Positions 7,834 through 17,435 are shown, numbered from the stretch's first letter. The stretch is 64,000 nt of DNA from Streptomyces sp. NBC_01317 (GCF_035961655.1 NZ_CP108393.1:5937001-6001000), one strand, 5' to 3'. Made by a program: numbers and translations. The notes: a model not told the origin generated them from the letters alone.

Positions 7834-8832
7834 ATGGAAGCGACAGCGATACGGACCAGGCCGCTGGGACGCAGCGGGATCACCGTCAGCGCACTCGGTT
7901 TCGGCTGCTGGGCCATCGGCGGGGAGTGGCAGGACGGCCAGGGCAATCCGCTCGGCTGGGGCACGGTGGACGACAACGAGTCCGTCGCCGCGGTCCACCG
8001 GGCGCTCGACCTCGGTATCACCTTCTTCGACACGGCGGACGTGTACGGCGCCGGGCACAGCGAACGTGTCCTCGGCCGGGCGCTGCGGGGCCGGCGCGAC
8101 GAGGTCGTGATCGCGACCAAGTGGGGCAACGTCTTCGACGAGTCCGCCAAGTCCGTCACCGGCAGCGACACTTCACCCGCCTTCGCGCGTCAGGCGCTGA
8201 CCGCGTCGCTGCGGCGGCTCGGTACGGATCGCGTCGACCTGTTCCAACTGCACCTGTCCGACGCCCCGTTGGAGGAGGCCGCCGAACTGCGCGACGCCTG
8301 CGAGGAGTTCGTACGGGAAGGGCTGATCCGCGCGTACGCGTGGAGCACCGACGATCCCGAGCGCGCCGCGCTCTTCGCGGACGGGGAGCACTGCGCGGCC
8401 GTGCAGCACGCGTGCAACGTCCTCCTGGACGCGCCCGCGATGCTCGCCCTCTGCGCGGAGCGCGACCTCGCGAGCGTCAACCGCAGCCCCCTCGCGATGG
8501 GGCTGCTCACCGAGAAGTACCGCACCGGGGGCCGGGGTGAGGCCGGTGACATCCGTGTGGTGCCGCCGGCGTGGCTCCAGTGGTTCGCCGCGGGCGGGGT
8601 GCCGGTGCCGGAGTGGTCGGCGCGGGTGGAGGCCGTACGGGACATCCTCACCAGCGAGGGCCGCACGCTCGCGCAGGGCGCGCTGGCCTGGCTCTGGGCG
8701 CGCAGCCCCCACACCGTACCGATCCCGGGCTTCCGGTCGGTGGCCCAGGCGGAGGAGAACGCGGGGGCGCTGGCGTACGGTCCGCTGGGGGAGGGGCAGT
8801 TGACGGAGATCGCGCGGCTGTTGGCGGCGTAG
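7834..8832 (+). CDS. Aldo/keto reductase
   Basis: The 332-residue protein has a TIM-barrel AKR pattern: FFDTADVYGAGHSE (catalytic Asp and Tyr, about 65-75), VVIATKWG (catalytic Lys, about 91-98), DLFQLHLSD (His, about 133-141), and the C-terminal cofactor-binding stretch TVPIPGFRSVAQAEEN. It should use NADPH to reduce aldehydes or ketones. The start is ATG 7834, because a -10-like TACGCT (7821-7826) lies 7 nt before it, so the mRNA may be leaderless. It is convergent with the phzF-like gene, with only 4 bp between the stops. Confidence 0.9.
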   Translation: MEATAIRTRPLGRSGITVSALGFGCWAIGGEWQDGQGNPLGWGTVDDNESVAAVHRALDLGITFFDTADVYGAGHSERVLGRALRGRRDEVVIATKWGNVFDESAKSVTGSDTSPAFARQALTASLRRLGTDRVDLFQLHLSDAPLEEAAELRDACEEFVREGLIRAYAWSTDDPERAALFADGEHCAAVQHACNVLLDAPAMLALCAERDLASVNRSPLAMGLLTEKYRTGGRGEAGDIRVVPPAWLQWFAAGGVPVPEWSARVEAVRDILTSEGRTLAQGALAWLWARSPHTVPIPGFRSVAQAEENAGALAYGPLGEGQLTEIARLLAA

Positions 8833-8836
8833 ACGG

Positions 8837-9775
8837 CTACCGCGCGTCTTCGCCCGTGCCTCCATCCTTGTCCTTGTTCTTGTCCCCGTCGCCGGCCCCC
8901 GCCTCGTCGGGGATTCGGGCGCCCGTGCCGCCCACCCGGACGCGCGCGTCGCCCGCCCGCAGCTCCACCGTCAGCACGCCGGGGCGGCCCATGTCGGCGC
9001 CCTGGTGCAGGGTGAGGGTCGCCGCGTCCGGTACGACGCCCAACTCGCGGGCGTACGCGCCGAACGCGGCCGCCGCGGCGCCGGTCGCCGGGTCCTCGAC
9101 GACGCCGCCGACGGGGAACGGGTCCCTCACGTGGAACACGTCCGCCGACTCGCGCCAGACGAGCTGAACGGTCGTCAGGTCGAGGCGCCGCATCAGCGAT
9201 TCGAGGCGGTCGAAGTCGTACGCCAGGTCCGCAAGGCGGGCGCGGGTCGCGGCGGCGAGCACGAGGTGGCGGGCGCCGGCGAACGCGATGCGGGCCGGGA
9301 GGGCGGGGTCGAGGTCGGCGGCCGCCCAGCCGAGCGCGGCGAGGGCCTCCTTGACGTCGGCGTCGGTCACGTCTGTGACGTACGGCTCGACGCTGGTCAG
9401 CGTGGCGCGCAGGGTCCCGTCCGGCGTGCGGGTGACCGTGACCGGCACGGTACCGGCGCGGGTCGCGAACACGAGGTCCCCGGGGCCGATGCGGTCGGCG
9501 AGGGCCACGGCGGTGGCGACGGTGGCGTGGCCGCAGAACGGTACTTCGGCGCGGGGGCTGAAGTACCGGACGGTGTGGGCGCGTCCGGGCTCGCCGAGGT
9601 CGTCGGGCGGCGCGGTCAGGAACGCGGTTTCGCTGTAGCCGAGGTCTTTCGCGATGGCGAGCATGTCGCTGTCGGCGAGGTGGGTGGCGTCGAGGACGAC
9701 ACCGGCGGGGTTGCCTCCGGCGGGGTCGGCGGAGAAGGCGGTGTATCGGAGCGGGGTGGTGGTGTGGTCGGGCAT
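8837..9775 (-). CDS. PhzF family epimerase/isomerase
   Basis: The 312-residue protein has the PhzF diaminopimelate-epimerase-like double domain. It carries GNPAGVVLDA near the N-terminus, catalytic Glu in GYSETAF (about 46-52), PFCGHAT (about 79-85) and DPATGAAAAAF (about 227-237). The last 25 residues are a Gly/Asp/Lys tail (GDGDKNKDKD), unlike the family core and probably disordered. There are no phenazine genes nearby, so it is most likely a stand-alone isomerase of unknown substrate. Confidence 0.9.
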   Translation of the reverse strand: MPDHTTTPLRYTAFSADPAGGNPAGVVLDATHLADSDMLAIAKDLGYSETAFLTAPPDDLGEPGRAHTVRYFSPRAEVPFCGHATVATAVALADRIGPGDLVFATRAGTVPVTVTRTPDGTLRATLTSVEPYVTDVTDADVKEALAALGWAAADLDPALPARIAFAGARHLVLAAATRARLADLAYDFDRLESLMRRLDLTTVQLVWRESADVFHVRDPFPVGGVVEDPATGAAAAAFGAYARELGVVPDAATLTLHQGADMGRPGVLTVELRAGDARVRVGGTGARIPDEAGAGDGDKNKDKDGGTGEDAR

Positions 9776-9845
9776 GTCACGTTAACGCGGGGGCCCTGTC
9801 CGGGCATTCCGGGGGGCCCAGGTGTTGACCCTGGCGGCCGGCTTT

Positions 9846-10467
9846 GTCCTCAATCGCCGGACGGGCGTTCTGGGGCCGGTGGGCCGCGCGTCTGGGTGAC
9901 CGGGTTGCGGTTCGTGTTGTCCTCAATCGCCGGACGGGCTTTATTTGTGGCGTCTGCCCGGTGCGGGCGGGTGCGGGTTACTGATTGTCCTCAATCGCCG
10001 GACGGGCTTGATGGTGCCGCTGCGGGCCGGTGGTTTGGGTGCGGGTTGTTGCCGGGGGCCGGGCAGGGGTCGTGTCCTGCACTGCATGTTTTACGTCGCG
10101 TTCGGGGACTTCGGACATTCACGGTAGTCACGCGACACAAAACACGCTTTACGTTCCGGACACGACCCCTGCCCGTCCCCCTTCCACGCCCGCGTCAAGG
10201 CAAATCAAGCCCGTCCGGCGTTTGAGGACATCCGTAAGCCGCACCCGGCACCGGGCAGAGGCCAAAATCCAGCCTGTCCGGCGTTTGAGGACATCGGTAA
10301 GCCGCGCCCGAGCACCGCGCAGGGCCACAATCAAGCCCGTCCGGCGATTGAGGACGTTGGTAAGCGGCACCGTCCACCGGGCGGAGGTGAGGCTCCCCGG
10401 GCCGGCGGGGTCGTTCAGCTCACCCCCCGCCACCACGACACACCCAGCCCGTCCGGCGATTGAGGAC
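9846..10467. repeat. Cluster of seven copies of a 20-nt interspersed repeat
   Basis: The unit GTCCTCAATCGCCGGACGGG (usually followed by C) occurs on the plus strand at 9846-9866, 9919-9939 and 9987-10007. It occurs on the minus strand at 10209-10229, 10272-10292, 10335-10355 and 10447-10467, with T or C variants at one or two positions. Orientation flips around the hairpin element at 10060-10175, so the whole spacer is roughly mirror-symmetric. No gene is credible in this 725-bp region. GTCC/GGAC inside the unit can pair as a short stem. The function is unknown; copies recur elsewhere in the window. Confidence 0.85.
10060..10175 (-). repeat. Long hairpin element, copy 1 (possible structured RNA)
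   Basis: The 116-bp element is bounded by a perfect 18-bp inverted repeat (10060-10077 and 10158-10175, arm CGGGCAGGGGTCGTGTCC). Inside, 10085-10102 pairs with 10127-10144 as an 18-bp stem that is complete only if G.U pairs are allowed on the minus strand. The loop holds the conserved CTACCGTGAATGT. Copies 2 and 3 are at 17245-17360 and 17436-17572. I do not recognise the family. Confidence 0.7.
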
Positions 10468-10500
10468 ATCAGTAACCCGCGCCGCCCACGGGGCGAAACG

Positions 10501-11286
10501 TCACCCACGCCCAATCAACGGCATCCCCGCCGCCATCACCGTCGCGAACTGCACATTCGCCGACAGCGGCAGCCCCGCCATATGCGCCACCACCCCCGCC
10601 ACATCCCCCACGTCCATGACCGGCTCCACCGCCACCTCCCCGTTCGCCTGCGGCACGCCCCGCCGCATGCGTTCCGTCATGTCCGTCGCCGCGTTGCCGA
10701 TGTCGATCTGGCCGCACGCGATGCGGTACGCGCGGCCGTCCAGGGACAGGGACTTCGTCAGGCCGGTCACGGCGTGCTTCGTGGCGGTGTACGCGATGGA
10801 GTCCGGGCGGGGCGCGTGTGCCGAGACCGAGCCGTTGTTGATGATGCGGCCGCCCTGCGGATCCTGCGCCTTCATCTGGCGGAACGCCGCCTGCGCGCAC
10901 AGGAAGCTGCCGGTCAGGTTCGTGTCCACGACCTTCCGCCACGCCGAGAACGGCAGCTCGTCCACGGGCACGCCGCCGGGCCCGAACGTGCCCGCGTTGT
11001 TGAAGAGCAGGTCCAGCCGCCCGTACCGTTCCCGCGCCGCCGCGAAGAGCGCGTCCACCTCCTCGGGGAGGGTCACGTCCGTGGGGACGGCCAGCACGTC
11101 GTCACCGCCCGTCGCGCGGGCGAGCGCCTCCGCCGTCTCCGTCAACGCAGAGGCCGTCCGGCCCGCCAGCACCAGCGACCACCCCGCACGCCCCAGCGCG
11201 AGCGACACCGCGCGTCCGATGCCCGAACCCGCGCCCGTCACTAGTGCGATCTTGTGCTTGGAGTTGATCTCCCGCATGGCGTTCAT
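10501..11286 (-). CDS. Short-chain dehydrogenase/reductase
   Basis: The classical SDR has 261 residues. It contains cofactor motif TGAGSGIG (about 17-24), the NNAG motif (about 94-97), catalytic Ser in NNGSVSAH (about 150), and YTATK (Tyr/Lys about 165-169). The basic GRTAS after strand 2 favours NADP(H). Two starts are possible, ATG 11286 and ATG 11277; neither has a clear RBS. It is divergent from the phosphatase gene. The substrate is unknown. Confidence 0.9.
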   Translation of the reverse strand: MNAMREINSKHKIALVTGAGSGIGRAVSLALGRAGWSLVLAGRTASALTETAEALARATGGDDVLAVPTDVTLPEEVDALFAAARERYGRLDLLFNNAGTFGPGGVPVDELPFSAWRKVVDTNLTGSFLCAQAAFRQMKAQDPQGGRIINNGSVSAHAPRPDSIAYTATKHAVTGLTKSLSLDGRAYRIACGQIDIGNAATDMTERMRRGVPQANGEVAVEPVMDVGDVAGVVAHMAGLPLSANVQFATVMAAGMPLIGRG

Positions 11287-11361
11287 GGGCCCGCAGCGTA
11301 GTTGAGGTACAGATAGGCGAGGCACGGACCGTCGTCGGGGGAGCCGTCAGGGGAGGGGCAC

Positions 11362-13023
11362 ATGACCGCCGCACACCGCCACGCACCCGAACTCAGGGCC
11401 GCCGCGCAGCGCCTCGCGGCCCTGGCGCGGGCCAGAGGCCTCCCCCGCCGCCGCCTCCTCACCGGCGCGAGCGCCGGGGCCGTCGCGCTCGCCTTCGCCG
11501 TGAACCTTCCCGCCGCCGGTGTCGCGGGCGCCGCCGAGCTGGACGCCCGGAAGGTCGCGGCGGACCCGTTCACCCTCGGCGTGGCCTCCGGCGACCCCCG
11601 CCCCGACGGCGTCCTGCTCTGGACGAGGCTCGCGCCCGACCCGTACGTACCCGACAGCGGCCTGCCTCCCGAGCGCGTCGCCGTCGGCTGGGAGGTCGCC
11701 GCCGACGCCGGGTTCGCCAGGGTCGTGGCGCGGGGCGAGGCGACCGCGCACCCCGAGTTCCACCACAGCGTGCACGTCGACGTGCGGGGCCTCGACCCCG
11801 ACCGCGTGTACTGGTTCCGCTTCCGTACCGGTACGTGGATCAGTCCGGCGGGGCGGACCCGTACCGCCCCCGCGCCCGGCGCGCTGGTGAGCCGCCTCCG
11901 GTTCGCCGCCGTCTCCTGCCAGGCGTACCACGACGGGTACTTCACCGCGTTCAGGCACCTCGCCGAGGAGGACGTGGACGTCGTCTTCCACCTGGGCGAC
12001 TACCTGTACGAGTACGCCGTGTCGTCCGTCGGCGGCGCCCGCGACTACACCGACCGCACCCTGCCCGCCGTCTTCAACCGGGAGACGGTCACGCTGGACG
12101 ACTACCGGCTGCGGTACGCGCTCTTCAAGTCCGACCCCGACCTGATGGCCGCGCACGCCGCGCACCCGTTCGTCGTCACGTGGGACGACCACGAGACCGA
12201 GAACAACTACGCCGGTGACATCCCCGAGAACTCCGTGTCCCCGGAGGAGTTCTTACTGCGCAGGGCCGCCGCCTACCGCGCGTACTGGGAGAACCAGCCG
12301 CTGGGCCCCCTCCAGGCGCCCTCGGGCCCGGACATGCGGCTCTACCGGCGGCTCCAGTACGGACGGCTCGCCCAGTTCGACGTGCTGGACACCCGGCAGT
12401 ACCGCTCCGACCAGGCGTACGGCGACGGCTGGCAGGTGCCCGGCCCGAAGTCCGAGGACCCCTCGCGCACCCTGACCGGCGAGACCCAGGAGCGCTGGCT
12501 GCTGGACGGCTGGAAGAGTTCGGCGGCGACCTGGAACGTCGTACCGCAGCAGGTCACCTTCGCCCGGCGCCGTACCGCCCCGACCGCCGGTCACAAGCTG
12601 TCGATGGACTCCTGGGACGGCTATCCGGCTTCCAGGCAGCGGCTGATGGACGGGGCCGAGGCGGCCGGTCTCGCGAACCTCATGGTGCTGTCGGGGGACG
12701 TGCACACGGGGCACGCGTACGACATCAAGAAGGACTGGGACGACCCGGACTCCCGCACGCTGGGCACCGAGATCGTGGCGACGTCCGTCACGAGCGGGAG
12801 AGACGGACAGGATCGGCCGGCTGACTGGGACACCTTCATGGCCGCCAATCCGCACATGAAGTTCTACAGCGGGCGGCGCGGCTACGTGAACGTCGAGCTG
12901 GGCCTCACGCGCGCCAGGGCGGACTTCCGTACGGTGGACGTGGTCACGGCACCGGGGGGCCCGGTCAGAACGGCGGCGTCCTTCGTGACGGAGGCGGGCA
13001 GCCCGGGCCTGAGCCCGGCCTGA
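11362..13023 (+). CDS. PhoD-like alkaline phosphatase, Tat-exported
   Basis: The 553-residue protein has a twin-arginine signal (RRRLLTG near 29-35, hydrophobic stretch, Ala-rich cleavage region about 55-60). An N-terminal PhoD domain (about 68-165) is followed by the metallophosphatase domain: FHLGDYLYEY (about 211-220), TWDDHETENNY (about 273-283), and LSGDVHTGH (about 443-451), which supply the metal ligands. It should release phosphate from phosphomono- or diesters outside the cell. ATG 11362 follows GGGGAGGGGCAC. PhoP control is usual for the family, but I do not see an unmistakable PHO box in the 75-bp spacer. Confidence 0.93.
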   Translation: MTAAHRHAPELRAAAQRLAALARARGLPRRRLLTGASAGAVALAFAVNLPAAGVAGAAELDARKVAADPFTLGVASGDPRPDGVLLWTRLAPDPYVPDSGLPPERVAVGWEVAADAGFARVVARGEATAHPEFHHSVHVDVRGLDPDRVYWFRFRTGTWISPAGRTRTAPAPGALVSRLRFAAVSCQAYHDGYFTAFRHLAEEDVDVVFHLGDYLYEYAVSSVGGARDYTDRTLPAVFNRETVTLDDYRLRYALFKSDPDLMAAHAAHPFVVTWDDHETENNYAGDIPENSVSPEEFLLRRAAAYRAYWENQPLGPLQAPSGPDMRLYRRLQYGRLAQFDVLDTRQYRSDQAYGDGWQVPGPKSEDPSRTLTGETQERWLLDGWKSSAATWNVVPQQVTFARRRTAPTAGHKLSMDSWDGYPASRQRLMDGAEAAGLANLMVLSGDVHTGHAYDIKKDWDDPDSRTLGTEIVATSVTSGRDGQDRPADWDTFMAANPHMKFYSGRRGYVNVELGLTRARADFRTVDVVTAPGGPVRTAASFVTEAGSPGLSPA

Positions 13024-13048
13024 CTGCCCGTCACCACGGCACACCCAA

Positions 13049-13069
13049 GCCCGTCCGGCGATTGAGGAC
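13049..13069 (-). repeat. 20-nt interspersed repeat, single copy
   Basis: This copy of the CCCGTCCGGCGATTGAGGAC unit lies 26 bp after the phosphatase stop codon, in the 117-bp convergent gap. A shorter degenerate copy (CGCCCGTCCGGCATGAG) follows near 13107. Confidence 0.85.
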
Positions 13070-13140
13070 ATCAGTAAGCCGCGTCCACCACCGGGCCGCA
13101 GACGCCCGTCCGGCATGAGAACACCACGCACCCCCGCGGG

Positions 13141-14205
13141 CTACGCCCGCCCCGCGTCAGCCGGAAAACGCACGCCGATCAGCGAACGCACCGCATCCAG
13201 CGTCCGCATCACCGCCAGCGTGCCGGCCAGCGGCACGAGCGGGGACTCCGTCTCGCCCGCCCGCAGGCAGCGCATCACCTCGACCGCCTCGTGCTGCATC
13301 CCCCACAGGCCGCCCGCGCCCGTGAGCCGGGCCTCCGTGATCTCCTCCGGCTCCGCCCCCGACCGCCGCAGGACGAGGCGGTCCGGGGCGAAGAAGCCCG
13401 CCGGGATCTCGATCCGGCCCTTCGTGCCGGTGACGGTGGCGGTACGGGGTGTCTCGGCCGTCACCGAGCAGGTGAGGAGCGCCGTCGCGCCCGCGTCCCA
13501 GCCCAGCAGGATCCCCGTGTTGAGGTCGGCGCCCTCGGGGGAGAGCAGCGCGTCGGCCTGGACCCGGTCCGGTTCGCCGAGCAGCAGCTGGGCGAACGAC
13601 ACCGGGTAGACGCCGAGGTCGAGCAGCGCGCCGCCGCCCAGCGCCGGGTCGCGCAGCCGGTGTTCGGGCGGGAACGGGCCCTCCAGGCCGAAGTCCGCCT
13701 GTACGGTACGGATCTCGCCGATCGCCCCGTCCCGTACGAGTGCCACCAGGTGCCGGATCACGGGGTTGCAGTACATCCACATGGCCTCCATCAGGAAGAG
13801 CCCCCGCTCCCCGGCCAGCGCCACCAGCTCGCCCGCCTCCCGGGCGTCGAGCGTGAACGCCTTCTCGCAGAGCACCGGCTTCCCGGCGGTGAGGGCCAGC
13901 CCGGCGGCGGCCCGGTGCGCGGAGTGCGGGGTGGCCACGTACACGACGTCGACGTCCTCGTCGGCGACGAGCCCGGCCCAGCTGCCGTACGCGCGCGGGA
14001 TCCCGAGCCGTCCGGCGAACTCCTTCGCCGAGGCGTCACCGCGCGAGCCGACCGCCACGATCTCGGCGTCCGGCAGTTCACCGACCTCGGTGACGAACCG
14101 TTCGGCGATCCCGCCCGTCGCCAGGACACCCCAGCGCACCGCCCGGCCGGCCGCCACCGGTGTCGCCCGAGTCGCCGGTATCGGCTGTTCCGCTTCCGCT
14201 GTCAT
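13141..14205 (-). CDS. Gfo/Idh/MocA family NAD(P)-dependent oxidoreductase
   Basis: The 354-residue protein has an N-terminal Rossmann domain (VRWGVLATGGIAERF about 23-37) and the family motif normally written EKP, here CEKAF (about 113-117). A C-terminal alpha/beta substrate domain contains GGGALLDLGVYPVSF (about 189-203). Members oxidise or reduce sugars, inositols or dihydrodiols. The start ATG 14205 has GAGGCAGG upstream. It is convergent with the phosphatase and divergent from the MFS exporter. The specific substrate is unknown. Confidence 0.9.
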   Translation of the reverse strand: MTAEAEQPIPATRATPVAAGRAVRWGVLATGGIAERFVTEVGELPDAEIVAVGSRGDASAKEFAGRLGIPRAYGSWAGLVADEDVDVVYVATPHSAHRAAAGLALTAGKPVLCEKAFTLDAREAGELVALAGERGLFLMEAMWMYCNPVIRHLVALVRDGAIGEIRTVQADFGLEGPFPPEHRLRDPALGGGALLDLGVYPVSFAQLLLGEPDRVQADALLSPEGADLNTGILLGWDAGATALLTCSVTAETPRTATVTGTKGRIEIPAGFFAPDRLVLRRSGAEPEEITEARLTGAGGLWGMQHEAVEVMRCLRAGETESPLVPLAGTLAVMRTLDAVRSLIGVRFPADAGRA

Positions 14206-14312
14206 GTGCTGCCTGCCTCATCCGTAGGTATTCGTGGGTGCCGCGTGCATCCCGGATCAATAGGTCCTGACCACTCCGCCTGAGCTGAGAGCATAGGTAA
14301 GGATTCAACGAC

Positions 14313-15719
14313 ATGGAGATGCGGATGCCTGACGGCGGGCGGACCACCGAGGGACGAATAGGCCACATAGGACCGGGGCAACTCCTGCCGGACGCGGGCA
14401 AGAGGCCGCCGGAGGAGGCGGGTTCGGGCCCGGCCGGGACGGCGGGGAAGCCGCCGTCCCGGCGCCAGGCACCTCCCCAGGACACGCAGCGGCTCGCGGA
14501 AAGCCCCACCGCCCGCCGGGCCGGGCTCCTCGTCACCCTCGTCCTGGGCGGGCTCACGGCCCTTCCCCCGCTCTCCATGGACATGTACCTCCCGGCGCTG
14601 CCCGACGTCACCGGCTCGCTCGCCGCGCCCGCCGCCACCGTCCAGATCACCCTCACCGCCTGCCTGATGGGCATGGCGCTCGGCCAGATCGTCGTCGGGC
14701 CCATGAGCGACCGGTGGGGGAGACGCGGACCGCTGCTCCTCGGCATGGTCGTCTACGTCTTCGCCACCGCCCTCTGCGCCGTCGCCCCCAACGTCGAACT
14801 CCTCATCGGCGTCCGCCTCCTCCAAGGACTGGCGGGCTCCGCGGGGATCGTCATCGCCCGTGCCGTGGTGCGTGATCTGTACGACGGGGTGGAGATGGCG
14901 CGGTTCTTCTCCACGCTGATGCTGATCTCCGGTGTCGCGCCGATCATCGCGCCGGTGATCGGCGGTCAGGTGCTGCGGCTCACCGAGTGGCGGGGCATCT
15001 TCCTCGTCCTCACCGTGATCGGCGCGCTGCTCACGTTCGTGGTGTGGAAGTGGCTCCACGAGACCCTGCCCGAGGAGAAGCGGCACAGCGGGGGTGTCGT
15101 TGAGGCGCTGCGAACGATGCGCGGGCTGCTTGCCGACCGGGTGTTCACCGGCTACATGCTGGCGGGCGGTCTCGCCTTCGCCGCGCTGTTCGCGTACATC
15201 GCGGCCTCGCCGTTTGTCGTCCAGGAGATCTACGGCGCCTCGCCGCAGATGTTCAGCCTGCTCTTCGGCGTCAACTCCGTGGGGCTGATCGTGGTCGGCC
15301 AGATCAACGGCAAGCTGCTCGTCGGCCGGGTGAGCCTGGACCGGGTGCTCGGTTTCGGGCTGGCGGTCATCCTGCTCGCCGGGGTGGCGCTGCTGCTGAT
15401 GACGACCGGGGTGTTCGGCACGGTGGGGCTCTTCCCGGTCGCCGCGGGTCTGTTCGTCCTGATGTCCGCGATGGGTCTGGCGATGCCCAACACCAACGCG
15501 CAGGCGCTGATGCGCACTCCGCACGCGGCCGGTTCGGCCTCGGCGCTCATCGGTACGTCGTCGTTCCTGATCGGGGCCGTGGCCTCGCCGCTCGTCGGGA
15601 TCGGCGGCGAGGGGACGGCGGCGCCGATGGCCCTGGTCCAGGTGGTCAGCGCGGCCGGTGCGATCGGCTGCTTCCTGGGGTTGGTACGGCCCTGGCAGCG
15701 GCGGCGGCCGACGCCGTAG
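14313..15719 (+). CDS. Bcr/CflA-type MFS multidrug exporter
   Basis: The 468-residue protein has a long hydrophilic N-terminal extension (about 1-65), then 12 predicted membrane segments. LPPLSMDMYLPALP in TM1 and the loop GPMSDRWGRRGPLL (A-motif, about 129-142) are typical of the Bcr/CflA drug:H+ antiporters. The ATG at 14313 is the first of two near starts (14313, 14322), and the extension makes the true start uncertain. Convergent with the secreted propeller-like gene downstream. The drug specificity is unknown. Confidence 0.87.
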   Translation: MEMRMPDGGRTTEGRIGHIGPGQLLPDAGKRPPEEAGSGPAGTAGKPPSRRQAPPQDTQRLAESPTARRAGLLVTLVLGGLTALPPLSMDMYLPALPDVTGSLAAPAATVQITLTACLMGMALGQIVVGPMSDRWGRRGPLLLGMVVYVFATALCAVAPNVELLIGVRLLQGLAGSAGIVIARAVVRDLYDGVEMARFFSTLMLISGVAPIIAPVIGGQVLRLTEWRGIFLVLTVIGALLTFVVWKWLHETLPEEKRHSGGVVEALRTMRGLLADRVFTGYMLAGGLAFAALFAYIAASPFVVQEIYGASPQMFSLLFGVNSVGLIVVGQINGKLLVGRVSLDRVLGFGLAVILLAGVALLLMTTGVFGTVGLFPVAAGLFVLMSAMGLAMPNTNAQALMRTPHAAGSASALIGTSSFLIGAVASPLVGIGGEGTAAPMALVQVVSAAGAIGCFLGLVRPWQRRRPTP

Positions 15720-15736
15720 GGCCTGTCCGGCGTGTG

Positions 15737-17110
15737 TCAGGGGCGCAGTGGGTACGCCGTCAGGTGCGGCCGGTCCCGGGCGTCCGTCCAGGGGAAGAGG
15801 CCCATGCCCGCCGTGCTCCCGCCCGGCAGCCGTACGTTGGGGGCCAGCGCCACCGCCTCCGGCTGCCCGGCCGTCAGGTCGACCTCGACCGGGCTGCCGC
15901 CGCCGGCCAGCGCGTCGGTCACCGAGCGGGCCAGGGCCGCGCCGTACGCGGTGCCCTCGTCCGTCACGGCCGTCAGGGTCAGCGGACCGGTGCCGTCCGC
16001 CTCCTCGAAGCACTGGCCCTTCCCCGTCGCCAGGTCGAAGGCGAGGCGGCCGGCGATCAGGTAGCGGCCGGTGGGGGAGAGGGCGGGCTGCGGCGCGTCG
16101 ACGGGCGCGAGCGCGGGCCTGCGGCAGCGCGTGCGGGCCAGCACCTTGCCGGTGGTCATGTCGTGCACCGCCCAGGTCTCGTGCGTGGCCGTGTCCTTCG
16201 CTTTCCTCTTGCCCTGCCAGCGGGCGAGGATCCGGCCCGGTGCGACGGATGACAGCACTCCGGAGGCGGGTGCGGTGCCCGTGGGGGCGACCGTACGGCT
16301 GAACCAGCCGCCACGGACCCAGAATTCGGCCGCGCCGCCCACCAGTACGCCCTGCTCGGTCACGGCGCGCAGTTCGGTCAGCCGGCCGCACTCCCGGCAG
16401 CCCTTCGGCCGGCCGAGCGCGCCGGGCTCCACCCGGGACACCCCGCCGGTCGCCGGGTCGACCACCGCGCCGGTGGCCTTCCCGTCGCTGATCAGTACGC
16501 GGGGTCCTGCGGCGGTCACGACGGGCGCGGCGGGCCAGGGCACTTCGACGCGGCGGCGGGCGCCGGTCGTCGCGTCGTACACGTCGAGGGAGACGATCGT
16601 GTCGGAGGGCGCCGGGGCGGTCGCGTCGAGCTTTCCGTACGACCAGGTCACGAAGTACGCGCTGCCGTCGGCGGCGGTGACGGCCAGCAGGCGGGGGGCG
16701 AGGCCGGGGGCGAACAGCGCGCGGGTGGGCGTGCCTTCCCAGCCGCGTTCGCCGGACGCCGGGTCGAGCGTCCGCAGCCGGAAGCGGTTCTCCCCGGCGC
16801 TCTCCAGGTGGGCGAGGCGGGTCGCGGTACCGACCCCGGCGAGCGCGTACGCGAGCGTGGACGTGGGCGTGTACGCCGGCGCGGGCGCGGGGCCGGTGAT
16901 CTCCCAGCCGCGTGCGGTGTCGTAGACGGGCGGAACGGTGAGCCGGGCCGGGGGCGCGACGCTCCTGGCCCCTGGCTTCTCGTCGCCCCGGGCGGCTTTG
17001 GCTTCGGCGCCGCCTTCTTCGGCGCGGTCACCGTAGACGGCGAGGAGGACGAAGAACGCCACCACGATGCTGCCGGCCAGCAAGGACAGGCGTAAGGCCC
17101 GCTGTCTCAT
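15737..17110 (-). CDS. Membrane-anchored extracytoplasmic protein, beta-propeller-like
   Basis: The 457-residue protein has one N-terminal membrane anchor (LSLLAGSIVVAFFVLLAVYG, about 9-28) and an Ala/Glu/Lys linker. About 380 residues follow of repeated short beta-type segments such as LDVYDATTGARR, VVDPATGGVSR, VHDMTTGKVLA and AFDLATGKG, suggestive of a quinoprotein-like propeller. One CxxC (CRECG, near 240) and a few other cysteines are present. ATG 17110 is the only start giving the full anchor. No enzymatic motif is visible. I cannot name a function; the protein is probably extracytoplasmic and soluble apart from the anchor. Confidence 0.75.
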   Translation of the reverse strand: MRQRALRLSLLAGSIVVAFFVLLAVYGDRAEEGGAEAKAARGDEKPGARSVAPPARLTVPPVYDTARGWEITGPAPAPAYTPTSTLAYALAGVGTATRLAHLESAGENRFRLRTLDPASGERGWEGTPTRALFAPGLAPRLLAVTAADGSAYFVTWSYGKLDATAPAPSDTIVSLDVYDATTGARRRVEVPWPAAPVVTAAGPRVLISDGKATGAVVDPATGGVSRVEPGALGRPKGCRECGRLTELRAVTEQGVLVGGAAEFWVRGGWFSRTVAPTGTAPASGVLSSVAPGRILARWQGKRKAKDTATHETWAVHDMTTGKVLARTRCRRPALAPVDAPQPALSPTGRYLIAGRLAFDLATGKGQCFEEADGTGPLTLTAVTDEGTAYGAALARSVTDALAGGGSPVEVDLTAGQPEAVALAPNVRLPGGSTAGMGLFPWTDARDRPHLTAYPLRP

Positions 17111-17170
17111 GGTCCCCCCGGGGGTGAGATCGGCCGCGTGCCCGGTGCGGGTGGGTGCGGCTTACTGATT

Positions 17171-17191
17171 GTCCTCAATCGCCGGACGGGC
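17171..17191 (+). repeat. 20-nt interspersed repeat, single copy
   Basis: A perfect copy of GTCCTCAATCGCCGGACGGG. It lies inside a segment of about 230 bp that is nearly identical to 9964-10195. Confidence 0.85.
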
Positions 17192-17244
17192 TTGATTGTG
17201 CCCGCTGCGGGCCGGTTGCGTATGCGCGGGTTGTTGCCGGGGGC

Positions 17245-17360
17245 CGGGCAGGGGCCGTGTCCTGCACTGCATGTTTTACGTCGCGTTCGGGAACCCCGAA
17301 CATTCACGGTAGCCACGCGACACAAAACACGCTCTACGTTCCGGACACGACCCCTGCCCG
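17245..17360 (-). repeat. Long hairpin element, copy 2 (possible structured RNA)
   Basis: The 116-bp element has outer arms 17245-17262 and 17343-17360, matching copy 1 except one base (T to C at the eleventh arm position on the plus strand). On the minus strand this difference keeps a G.U pair. The inner 18-bp stem and the loop CTACCGTGAATGT are conserved. The loop additionally forms GTTCGGG/CCCGAAC. Confidence 0.7.
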
Positions 17361-17435
17361 TCCCCCTTCCCGGCCCGCGTTACCACCCGGCCCACCCCAG
17401 GCGGGGAGTCGTTGCGTCTCCCGTCCGGCGTGAGG

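Noticed and set aside
8837..9775. Phenazine biosynthesis cluster
   Set aside because: PhzF-family proteins are widespread isomerases and no other phenazine genes are nearby.
9846..10467. CRISPR array
   Set aside because: Repeats flip orientation, spacers vary widely in length, no cas genes are present and copies occur far away.
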